From Brachypodium distachyon (lineage: Eukaryota; Streptophyta; Magnoliopsida; Poales; Poaceae), in NCBI RefSeq assembly GCF_000005505.3, contig NC_016134.3, positions 434,001 through 498,000 of the forward strand: a stretch of 64,000 bases of DNA. The letters run 5' to 3'. The notes beneath the pieces are model-generated. The model did not search any database and was not told the origin of the DNA. It was given only the letters and a program-made list of their open reading frames with translations. The position numbers and the translations under genes are program-made. Positions 31,621 to 41,241 of the stretch are shown in pieces; the first letter of the stretch is position 1, and each line of letters starts with the position of its first letter.

Positions 31621-32472
31621 ATAAAATTCGACAAGTCAACACCGTCCATGTCCGCCATTTCTTCCCCGACAGACAAGCGAGGAATGAGGGAAGGGACGGC
31701 TCATCGTCACCGGAGAAGGAGAAGACTGACAAGTCTGGCCCCTCAATCAGTGGTTTCATACCAAAAAAAACATGATCTGTTTTTTTGTTGAACTTAGGAT
31801 CAATACAGCTGTGCAGTTCGCCTCTAAACAAAAGTTGAGTGCATCACATTACGTGGCAAAAGAACTTCAGTAGAAGACAAATTCGCCAGGTCACAAGGCA
31901 CCGGCATCACATCAGCACTAGTGTATCTATCCATCCAACCGTGCAAGAAAGTCAGAGAGCTTGTCTGAAAACGTGGGCGCTTGATCATATCTGCGCCGAT
32001 TCCCGGAACCTGCCGTCCTTCCTTCCGTCGCTGTCGCCCAACCAACTTCGAACTCACGAAACCAATTCTGAACTGAATTCTTGGCCGAAATCTGGTGGCG
32101 AGCATCTTGTCTCGTCTCAACAGTCTTAAATATAGGACTATCTTATTTTCCCTGCAGGTTTCTTTGCACATACTCCAAGAGAATGTTTGGCTCTGGCCAG
32201 AATTTTTCACCGCTTAATTTGACCACCTGCCAATCATTAGCAAAAAAATGCCTCGCTCTTCTTACTCTGTTTACTGCCCGTGTTTACAGTAGACTTGTTA
32301 CTACACACAAATGATAGATGCTAGTACTAATTACTGTACTCTTCTGCTTCTCTTGGGGTAATTATTCTGCCCCGGCGATCTCACTGCTGCATTCTCTACA
32401 CTTGGGCTAGATCTCAGCCGTTCGTTCCTGGATCGGATGGTGGATAGCTAGCTAGCTAGGGACGGTCAACCG
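31621..32472. other. Intergenic, 3' flank of the HAIKU2-like kinase
   Basis: Mixed composition, no gene recognised. Probably includes the 3' UTR of the minus-strand kinase. Confidence 0.4.
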
Positions 32473-35400
32473 TCAGCGGACGACTTTGACCTCCACGGCG
32501 GCGGTCATCTTCTCGTCGGAGGTGGCGCTACCGGCGGAGTAGTAGTACTCCCGGCCAATGGCAGCGTCCTCCAGCATCTGCACCACGTTGCGCATCGACG
32601 GCCTCATCGCCGGCGTCCGGCTCGTGCACATCCCGGCCACCCGCAGCACCCTCGCCGCCTCCTCCTTCTCCCAATCCTCCGTCACCGCCTTCCCGTCCAC
32701 CACGACCGCCTTCTCCCGCAGCCGCCGCGACACCCACTCCACGATGTCCTCCTCGCAGCCGCCCACGATCGCCGCCTGCCCCGTGACGAGCTCCAGCAGC
32801 ACGACGCCGAAGCTGTACACGTCGCTCTTCTCCGTCACCTTGCGCGTGTACCCGTACTCCGGCGCCATGTACCCCACGGTCCCCGCCACCACGCCGGACC
32901 CGGACGAGTACGCCTCCGGTGCCGTGGCGGCGGCGGCGCTGTCGTGGAGGATCTTGGCGAGGCCGAAGTCGGCGATGCGGGGCTTGAAGTCGGCGTCGAG
33001 GAGGATGTTGCTGGACTTGACGTCGCGGTGGAGGATCGGGCGGTCGCCGTTGCCGTGGTGGAGGTACTCCAGCCCCCTGGCGGCCCCCACGGCGACCTCG
33101 TACCGCTCCGGCCACCGGAGCTCCGGGAGACGCTCCTGCAGGCTGCCGTTCGGGAGGTGCTCGTACACCAGCAGCCTCGCCCCGTCGCCGCCATTGCCAC
33201 CGTCCTCCGAGCTCGTCACGCTGCACAGCAGCTTCACCACGTTGACATGCCGCACCGAGCTCAGCGTGCCCACCTCCGCCTCGAACTCCCGGCACCTCCT
33301 CGCCGACGCCGACGGCGATGGCCGGAGCATGGGCGCGGCGGCGGCGCTCGTGGTGCCGGCCATGGTGGTCCGCGTGATGTGCTTCACGGCGACGACGGCG
33401 CCGGTGCCGAGCTTCACGCGGTACACGTTCCCGGAGCCTCCGCGGCCGATGAGGTTCTCGTCCCGGACTCCGGCCACGATCTCGCGCTCGTCGAACGCCG
33501 TCAGCCGCATCCTCGAGAAGGACTTCACGCTCCACGACCCCTTCTTCCCGAACAGCTTCGTCCCCGACGCCGATGCCGCCATGGCCGCCGCCGCCTCTGC
33601 TTCGCGCCGCTTCCTCACGAAGATCGCCACCCCGAGCACGGCGAGCAGCACGGCCATGCCGCCGAGGAGGCACGTGATGAGCGTCCGGACCACGGCGGCG
33701 CTCGCCTCCCGCCTCCCGCCAGCCCGCGGCGAGCAGCGGCGGAGGAATCCGTTGCCGTTCCCGGCGGAGCAGAGGCCGGGGTTCCCTACGAAGCTCTCCC
33801 CATAGGCGGCAATGGCGAGCGCCGCGGGCACGGGGCCTTGAAGCCGGTTCTCCGACAGGTTCAGGTAGCTCAGCTTGAGCTCCGCCAAGCTCGCCGGTAT
33901 CTCCCCTGTCATCTCATTCCTCGACAAGTCCAGCGAATTCAGCCTCGTCATCTCCCCCAGCTCCGGCGGAATCTCCCCCGCGATTCTATTCCCGGCGAAA
34001 TTCACCGCCGTCAGCGAGAAACAGCCCCCAATACTCCCCGGAATCGCCCCAGAAATCTCATTCCCCTCGACATTGACGCTGTCGAGATTCTTCATCTTCC
34101 CGATGCTCCCCGGAATCTCCCCTGAAAATCCGTTCCCGGACAAATCGAGCTTCTGCAGATTCATGGCGTCGCCGATGCTCCACGGAATCTCCCCGGAGAA
34201 CTTGTTCTTAGCGAGGATCAAATTCGTCAGCGAACTCGCTTCCCCAATCCGATCCCCAATCCCGCCGGTGAACTCGTTCTCTGCGAGATCGACGATCTCG
34301 ACCTCCGGCAGCGCCCAAATCCCCGCCGGAACTTCCCCGGAAAGCTCGTTGCTGCTCACCCTGAACCTCGTCAGCGTCCTGCACCCGCCATAGCTCAACG
34401 GAATCTCCCCGGAGAATCTGTTCTCGAGCATGAGCAGCTTCTTCATGGTGCCGCGGCGGCACATGTCCGGCGGGATGGGCCCCGAGAGCTGGTTGGTGGA
34501 GACGTCGATGAAGTCGAACTCCGACCACCGCCCGAGGTTCCTTGGCAGCTCGCCGGAGAGGTTGTTGTTGTAGAGCGAGAGGTTGACCAGGTCCTTGAAC
34601 TCCTCGCCGAGCTCCGCGGGCACTTCATCGGAGAAGCCGTTGAAGAAGAGCTGCAGCGACACGAGCTTCGTGAGAGTTCGTATCTCCGACAGCCCCCCGG
34701 TGAGCTTGTTGGCCGACGCGTCGAGGTACTGGAGCTTGGTCATCTTCCCGAACCCAGGCGGGAAGGGTCCCGTGAGGTTGTTGTTGTAGAGCTCGAGCGA
34801 CTTGAGGTTCACGAGCTTCGCCATGGACGCCGGGATTGGGCCTGTCAGGTGGTTGTCGGCGAGCTCGAGGTCGGTGAGGTTGACGAGGTTGCCGATGGAG
34901 GGCGGGATCTCGCCGGCGATGTTGGCGGCGGAGAGGTAGAGTGCGGTGAGGCTGGCGAGCTTCGTGATCTGCTCCGGGAAGGTTGGGGTCTCGTCGAGGA
35001 AGAGGTTGTCGCCGGCCGCGAGGACGACGAGGCCGGGCATGGACGAGAGGGAACGCCAGGGGAAGGCGCCGGAGAAGGCGTTCTGGGAGAGGTTGAGGAC
35101 GCGGAGGCTTGTGAGCGGCGAGAGGTCCGGGACGGCGCCGGAGAAGACGTTGAAGGCCAGGGTGAGCTCGGTGAGCTTGGCGCAGGCCGTGACGCCGGCG
35201 ATGGAGCCGGAGAGGGAGTTGGAGGGGAGGGAGAGGGTTGTGAGGGAACCGAGGGCGGCGCAGAGGGACGCGAAGGGGACGGCGGCGGAGGAGGAGACGT
35301 TGAGGTCCGCGACGGAGATGGCGGTGACGGCGCCGGAGGAGCAGGTGACGCCGGTGAAGTTGCAGGGGGATGTCGCGGCGGGGTCCCAGGAGGCGAAGAA

Positions 35401-35541
35401 GGAAGCGGAGGTGGAAGGGACCGTGAGGGACGCCTTGAATTTCAGCAGCGCGGCGAGCTCGGACGATGGCGTCGCGGCGGAGGCGGCGTGGAGATGGAGG
35501 ATGACGGAGGCGAGGAAGAAGAGGTGGGCGGCGGACGCCAT
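32473..35541 (-). CDS. HAIKU2/RLK7-like LRR receptor kinase (class XI)
   Basis: A single exon of 3069 bp encodes 1022 residues from the ATG at 35541. The frame stays open a further 62 codons upstream to an ATG at 35727, but only the 35541 start gives a signal peptide (MASAAHLFFLASVILHLHAA). About 20 leucine-rich repeats follow the cap motif SPCNFTGVTC. A transmembrane helix sits at ~619-643 and the kinase covers ~685-990. Catalytic motifs are intact: GRGGSGNVYRV, VAVKH with Lys720, HRDVK at 838-842 (Asp840), DFGLAK and APEYGYTRKVTEKSD. The juxtamembrane FDEREIVAGVRDENLIG and LVYEHLPNGSLQERL are typical of the IKU2/RLK7 branch, whose members act in endosperm/seed size control and PIP-peptide immunity. 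Insertions rich in Ala/Ser in the kinase N-lobe (after VAVKH) are unusual but common in grass copies. Function in this plant is inferred. Confidence 0.92.
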   Translation of the reverse strand: MASAAHLFFLASVILHLHAASAATPSSELAALLKFKASLTVPSTSASFFASWDPAATSPCNFTGVTCSSGAVTAISVADLNVSSSAAVPFASLCAALGSLTTLSLPSNSLSGSIAGVTACAKLTELTLAFNVFSGAVPDLSPLTSLRVLNLSQNAFSGAFPWRSLSSMPGLVVLAAGDNLFLDETPTFPEQITKLASLTALYLSAANIAGEIPPSIGNLVNLTDLELADNHLTGPIPASMAKLVNLKSLELYNNNLTGPFPPGFGKMTKLQYLDASANKLTGGLSEIRTLTKLVSLQLFFNGFSDEVPAELGEEFKDLVNLSLYNNNLSGELPRNLGRWSEFDFIDVSTNQLSGPIPPDMCRRGTMKKLLMLENRFSGEIPLSYGGCRTLTRFRVSSNELSGEVPAGIWALPEVEIVDLAENEFTGGIGDRIGEASSLTNLILAKNKFSGEIPWSIGDAMNLQKLDLSGNGFSGEIPGSIGKMKNLDSVNVEGNEISGAIPGSIGGCFSLTAVNFAGNRIAGEIPPELGEMTRLNSLDLSRNEMTGEIPASLAELKLSYLNLSENRLQGPVPAALAIAAYGESFVGNPGLCSAGNGNGFLRRCSPRAGGRREASAAVVRTLITCLLGGMAVLLAVLGVAIFVRKRREAEAAAAMAASASGTKLFGKKGSWSVKSFSRMRLTAFDEREIVAGVRDENLIGRGGSGNVYRVKLGTGAVVAVKHITRTTMAGTTSAAAAPMLRPSPSASARRCREFEAEVGTLSSVRHVNVVKLLCSVTSSEDGGNGGDGARLLVYEHLPNGSLQERLPELRWPERYEVAVGAARGLEYLHHGNGDRPILHRDVKSSNILLDADFKPRIADFGLAKILHDSAAAATAPEAYSSGSGVVAGTVGYMAPEYGYTRKVTEKSDVYSFGVVLLELVTGQAAIVGGCEEDIVEWVSRRLREKAVVVDGKAVTEDWEKEEAARVLRVAGMCTSRTPAMRPSMRNVVQMLEDAAIGREYYYSAGSATSDEKMTAAVEVKVVR

Positions 35542-37042
35542 GGCTGGCGTTCTGAAGAACTTGTGATTCTGTCTTTGAGTGTTTTGGACTGCGGTCTGAC
35601 TGACTGACTGATTGCTTTTAAGGTGGCTGCTAGTGTGCTTAGCAAGAGCATACTGAAATCTTTGACCCGGTGGAATTTTTTTTTTGTTTTGTTCATTCCG
35701 TTTCCAGCCAAAAGGAGCTTTTTCCATTTTCGATGGGGATTTAGTTAAACAGTAATTGAGCTTTTTGGCTCTGAATTCCTTGCAATGTTTCCCTTTTGGA
35801 GTTTCTGCAGATAAAAAAGACTGAATGGGTGTTTTCTGAGGGTTGGAGTAGTCAGTACTCAGTAGTGCATGGTTGGGTGTCTGAATCTTGGATGTTTATT
35901 GGGATTTTTTTTATCTGATTTGCAGCTTAATTTCTGATTGGGACTAACTCAAACATTGCTTGCTGCTAATTAAGGCTCAAATTACAGTCAACCTTTGAAC
36001 TAGGTGTAAAATCTTAGCAAAATGGTAAAGAACTTGAAGGCTTAGTTTACCAGACAGGCCGAGTCGAGAGGAAGGGTCTAATGAATTAACAAACCTGTAG
36101 TAGTGTAAAGCATGTCAGTTAAAAAGTGCAATTATTAATCATGTGCTACCATTGAGCTTTGCTTAGCTTGTATACTAACATTGGTTGATCCTCCAATGAC
36201 ATGTGCACGTTAATTCCGTGGATAAATATATCGAGGCCGGGTTCCTATACATGCATATTCTTTCAGTGTTGGTATGTCCTTGTCGGGAGCATCAGACAGA
36301 CAGAGGGCAATGCAAGTGAACCTAGTCTTTTTTAAAGTCTCATGCACACATACTCTGTACCTTATTAGTACTCTTAAATCCGGAGAAGACAAAGCACCGT
36401 CCAGATTTCATACACCCACAAAAATAGATCACTACCTAAAGCGCATGCATGTAGTGGTTAGCATTTTAGCAACAATGGAGAGACATAACACATGCATGCA
36501 TCGTGTATCAAGACTTGATCAAATCATTCCTTGTGGGCACATGGCATTATTCTGGAGGATACGCGCTTTATTCTGGGCATGCACGAGCTCTTAATTAAAT
36601 TTACCTGGCAATGTACGTATGTATTTTTCGTTCGTACTACGTACTGTACGTATGTTAACATATTGGTCAATATAGTTATTGCTGTATTTGTTCCCTGGCA
36701 ATTGTAATGATATAATCTCTAGCTTTGTTGTTTGTCAGATGCATATAATTGGGTGGGCGGAGGAAGACGAGACGGATGAGCTAGCTAGCAGTCCCCTTTA
36801 ACTTGTGACTGCACGGCTAATTTGGACTACTCTTCTTCTTGCCGCTGACGGTGACCGCGGCAAAAGCTATCTATCTCTATCCTGCGTCTCCAGCTAAAGC
36901 CGCCGCGTTTGACGAATTCGCCTGCCACGTTCCCACGCGCACGTCCGTCCTATCTTGCGCTACAACAAACCCAACCATGCATTTAACCAACCAGTACTGT
37001 TGCCCAAAGAACTCGGAAATTTGAATGCATCTGTAAACTAAG
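35542..37042. other. Intergenic: 5' flank of the HAIKU2-like kinase
   Basis: Holds the kinase leader/promoter region (35542-35800) and AT-rich spacer. A palindromic ACGTAC/GTACGT cluster lies at ~36612-36655. No gene was recognised. Confidence 0.4.
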
Positions 37043-37368
37043 AGCTCGTCTGGCAACCAATAATTCATTTCATTTGATCAAAATGAAATGAAATCTAATT
37101 TTGATAGGATTTCATTTGGTTGAATTTGAATTCCGGATTGAAAAATCATGTTTGTCTACCACCACATGGAATTGAAGAGTGAGAGACAATTCTAAAAAAA
37201 TGATGACTTTTAGAGAGGAATTGAGACTAGTTGTCGTGTGATTCCATGAAATTTGAGATTGAATTCCAATGGCTAATTCCGTACCAACCAAACAAGTTGT
37301 TTTTTGTTTTTAAATTCAGAATGAATTCTACAATTCTATGCCCAAATAATGGGTGCCAAACGAGACGT
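37043..37368. mobile_element. MITE-like element with GCTCGTTTGGCACC-type termini
   Basis: The left end GCTCGTCTGGCAACC and right end GGTGCCAAACGAGACG are inverted repeats. The interior is rich in AATTC/GAATT and partly self-complementary (TCATTTCATTTGATC with GATTGAATTCC-like arms). Length is about 325 bp. Superfamily not assigned. Confidence 0.65.
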
Positions 37369-38240
37369 AGATACATCCAAATTTTGACAAAGTCGAGACA
37401 TCTTTTGTTGGCCGAAAGAAGTAATACTAAATTACTAACAGCATGTGCACGTGCAGGGACACACACAATACGATATGCCGATGCCCACAACACAAACACG
37501 TTCCCGTGTGCTCATTCAAACTACACTATATGCTCCCTTTTTGGGTTCCATGCGTTGTATGTTAACGATTCTCTCTTTTGATTTCTCCATATATCTTTCC
37601 TTTTGCTAGCTCGAGGGTTCGTCCAACAGGCATGTGTACAAGAATATGTTCCATCTCCGTGCACATCCGTAGATCGCATGCCGTCGATCTAACGCCGATC
37701 CATCCACTAATTAGCGTGCACGATTGACCCGTGCACGCGTGCTCATCGATAACACATTTTTCAGCTTCTAAAAGACACCTACGACAAGCCTGATCCATCA
37801 AGCTCAAGGAACTAATATCTGCCACGCAAATAAATCCCCTCCTCAATCACGCGCACGCACAGATATCTGTTTCTTCTTCCTTTTGCCCCTTAATTTACTT
37901 GTGATCCTTCTAGAGAATGCAATACAGAGAGAATCATCCGCGGGAGTAATAAATTGCAATGTCGTCGCAATCAAAAGGATTTTCCCTTTTCTTTCTTTTT
38001 CGTGGTACTCGAGAGCTAGCTAGTCTCGGTGCAAAGATCCATCTTTTTCCACTCACTCAATATACAGCCTCTTTTCAGAAATGCTTAATTAATACCCCGT
38101 CTTGCTTGCTTTTTTTAAAGTAAAACTTAGCACTAGCTAGAGCTTGCCATGTGGTATGTCGATAATGCTACTAGCTTATTTCTTCTTCTATTTTTGTTGA
38201 GCCCGGGAAACGGATGGCCAGTACATGTACTCGTTTAGTT
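37369..38240. other. Intergenic, no gene recognised
   Basis: Starts with what looks like the right half of a decayed Stowaway element (AGATACATCCAAATTTTGAC). The rest is AT-rich without domains. Confidence 0.35.
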
Positions 38241-38404
38241 CCATAATTCTTGTCGAAATATTACATGTATCTAGACTTTTTTAAATAGATACATCCATAT
38301 CCTTCATAATTCTTGTCGAAATATTACATGTATCTAGACCTTTTTTAAATAGATACATCCATATCCATATTTAGACAAATTTGAAAAAAAATTATGACAG
38401 AGTA
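38241..38404. repeat. Tandemly duplicated Stowaway MITE fragment
   Basis: CATAATTCTTGTCGAAATATT...ATAGATACATCCATATCC occurs at 38242 and 38305 (63-bp period), followed by TTTAGACAAATTTGA. It is a Stowaway interior with an internal duplication and eroded ends (ATTATGACAGAGTA). Confidence 0.8.
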
Positions 38405-39082
38405 CTGCTACCTGCGGTATATAAAACGCCCCATTAATTTATATTGGTGGCGCATGCTTAACAGATCGACCACTAACAGAATGTGATTGATCGATCAAGT
38501 GAAACATATAAAAATTGCTAGTGATCAATCCATGGATGGCTTGACCTCACCACTACTAATACACCCTGACTAGCTACCTACCTGCTGAAACCTGAGTGAC
38601 AAACTAACCAACACCTAGTGTAATAATATACATGTCAGTGTAGTCAGATCAACAAATTAATTGAACAAAGTTAATATACTGTACGCATATTTAATTGTTC
38701 ATTTGCATTTGATCGAACGTGGAGACATCGAGGAGGACAGCACACTAGAATTGAAGATGAAGAAAAACGATGCTCAATTATATCTTTCAGGTATGTAGCA
38801 GCTAGAACAAGACAAATGATAAGCACGTACTGTGTAGTGGGGTGTTGCACACTTATTAAGCACTAGTTCTTTTTAATTCTTCTACTGATCAGTGCCAACC
38901 CCAGACCAAAAAGCCCACTGATTAAAGCATCGTGCCCTGCCTGCCTACCTTTTTGTTAATTTCTTGGTTGCATGATAAGACCTTTTTTGACTCCGTATGT
39001 GTATATGCTACCTATAGCAGCTAGCTTTTGGACGGCGTCAAAGAGAAAGCAACAGCCATTCACATTGATGTCACGTTTCAGT
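38405..39082. other. Intergenic, no gene recognised
   Basis: AT-rich, with ATCGATC and CTAGCT clusters. Nothing identifiable. Confidence 0.35.
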
Positions 39083-39177
39083 GCTCCCGAAATATTACAT
39101 GTATCTAGACGTATTTAATACATAGATACGTCTATATTTAGATAAATTTGAGTCACTTAACATGAGACGGAGGAAGT
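39083..39177. mobile_element. Stowaway-type MITE, left end eroded
   Basis: GCTCCCGAAATATTACATGTATC at the left (truncated terminus) and CATGAGACGGAGGAAGTA at the right, with AAATTTGAGTCACTTAAC inside. Confidence 0.8.
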
Positions 39178-39562
39178 ATTATTTTTGTTTGATAAAAAGG
39201 AGGTTAATTCTCTGTAATTTGCCATTTGCGAGATTTTCTTCCATTACCAAAAACATACTCCTAGATAAGTATCACACCATGGAGCATAGTGTTGTAGTGC
39301 AGCTAGCCTGTTGATTATTTAATTCTACTAGCAATGATCGGTCTGTTAAAGCAAGATAAGAACTTGTCTAGCTAGTCTAGTCTTAGGTAGGAGTAGCATA
39401 TGTGTGTCTGAATCAGCAGCTCGCTGGAATCCTCCTCCCCAACAACCCTCCTGGAATCAAGAAGAGCACTGCAGCTAGCTTGAAGAGTACGAAAATATGA
39501 ACAAACATTGCATTCGCCCCCAATATACAGGTGCTGCCTGCAAGGCTGCATGACCCGGAGGG

Positions 39563-39775
39563 CCGGTTATTTTCGGCTTTTGGATCGGTTTATTTGAGAA
39601 GCTGCTCTCATCCAGCTTCCTGGAGAAACCGTCACCTAAATTTGATTAGGCTAATCAAATTAGTTTGATCTAAACTACTTTGAAAACCTAACTAAATCTG
39701 AAATGCGGCTTTCCAGAAAGCTAGGTGAGAATTTTCTTTAGAAAAAATCGGTCCTATAAGCCGAAAAGAACGCAC
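39563..39775. mobile_element. MITE-like element with TTTTCGGCTT-type inverted ends
   Basis: The left end, TTATTTTCGGCTTTTGGATCGG, is the reverse complement in outline of CGGTCCTATAAGCCGAAAAGAA. Further inside, CATCCAGCTTCCTGGAGAAAC mirrors CTTTCCAGAAAGCTAGGTGAG. Length is about 210 bp. Superfamily uncertain. Confidence 0.65.
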
Positions 39776-39903
39776 ACTCGATAACGGAACATCAAGCTAG
39801 CATGCAGGATTGCACATACATATCCATCAGCTGGTTTGACCACCTTTTTTTTTATTGACCGTGAGAGGGACGGTTCCATAGATGCAATTAAGCCACTGTT
39901 ATA

Positions 39904-39974
39904 TACTTCCTCCGTTCCTAAATATTTGTCGTTCGCAATAAATCCATGACAAGTATTTAGAAACAGAAGAGAAC
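39904..39974. mobile_element. Short Stowaway-like MITE
   Basis: TACTTCCTCCGTTCCTAAAT and CAAGTATTTAGAAACAGAAG form an imperfect hairpin of about 70 bp. It is related to the 25312-25376 element. Confidence 0.75.
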
Positions 39975-41130
39975 AGTTTGTAGTCTACCTATAGCTTAAC
40001 TGATCTTAATTAAGGACGCAGCTTAATTGCATGCCAGCCATGGATGGAGCGTCACAGACCCACAGTGATCATATATAAATTTATCATTATCATATCATAT
40101 CATATCACAGTTGTTGACATAGACACAACTGTTGCTCTATACACTGAGACGGAGGAGAGATTGACCATTCGGGCAAGTAATGGGAGTGACGCGTGGGACC
40201 CACCGGCCTGGAAATCCGGGAGCGATTAATTAGAGCTCCCGCTGACATCAAACATTCTTGCCGCCGCTCGCTCAAGCCTGAAGAAAAAGGTTTTTTTTTT
40301 TTTGAGCGCAGGCGAAGAAGATGCTGACCAAGCAGCTGAATTCAGAGATTGAGTGAACGAATGGGCCGGCCCTTTTGGTTTGGGAGTGGCCGCAGCAGGC
40401 CCATCATACTGTACCGGAGGTGGCTATGACCACGGGCTTTTTCTTCATTCTTAGCCCTTGATTGTATTGCAGGCCCCGGGCTTCTTCACCTTGCACGGGC
40501 TGCCCGAGGCACGAAACGCTCTGGGGAGTAACAATAAGCAGCCCATTCTGTACTGTTCGCCCATCTTCTTCTACCGGTTTTCCTTTATACAAAATCGACT
40601 TCCATCGGTTGCTTAGAAAGAAAGAAAAAAAATATTGTGCGGCTAGCTGTGGTAAAAGAAAGACACTAGCAATACATTTTCGACAATGTAAAAACCAATC
40701 GATGTCCCTCTCAAAAAAACAATAATAACCAACATACATGTATGGATCGAAGATCGTTGGTTTCACAGCGTCCGTCCTCCCGAGTTGTCGTCTCATCAGA
40801 GATCACATCAAGTTTTCCAGGATCCGTCGGATAACGGATCGAAAAGTCTCGCCGAGAAAAAAAGAAGGAAGATAAGGGACCGAAACAAAGTTTAATAGCA
40901 ACACAAACGTCCTACCACCATACCACAGTTTTGCAAGAGTCATTGGCAAGGGGTGCCATGCTTGGTTGCATCACGGTTTGTTGATAATAAAATAAAAGAG
41001 AGGAGACATTACCTCGTCAGATCCGCACGCCGCCATCGGATCGAGATCCAACGGCGGCAAAGCAGCCGGGTTCTTGAGCTCTATCCACACGCGACCCGTG
41101 GAAAGCCAAGACTTGCACGCGTCCCCCTCA
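39975..41130. other. Intergenic, upstream of malate dehydrogenase
   Basis: Contains a GC-rich patch with GGGCCGGCCC near 40362. A 130-codon minus-strand open frame (40404-40796) has no recognised domain. The 41035-41100 stretch is GC-rich and may hold proximal promoter elements. Confidence 0.35.
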
Positions 41131-41138
41131 TATAAAAT
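41131..41138 (+). promoter_or_regulatory. TATA box of the malate dehydrogenase gene
   Basis: TATAAAAT lies 111 bp before the ATG at 41242, followed by a pyrimidine-rich leader (CCCCCTCCGCTTTCCCTC). Confidence 0.7.
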
Positions 41139-41241
41139 ACCTTTGCAGATAACCCCCTCCGCTTTCCCTCTTTTCCCCTTGTCTGTTCAGCATCGTCGAG
41201 ATCGCCGGCGGTTCGCGGACTCCAACCAGGACCAACCGACC

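Noticed and set aside
32528..35607. Large plus-strand open frames antisense to the HAIKU2-like kinase
   Set aside because: GC-rich shadow frames of a clear receptor kinase.
40404..40796. 130-codon minus-strand open frame upstream of malate dehydrogenase
   Set aside because: No recognised domain; frame runs through ordinary intergenic sequence.
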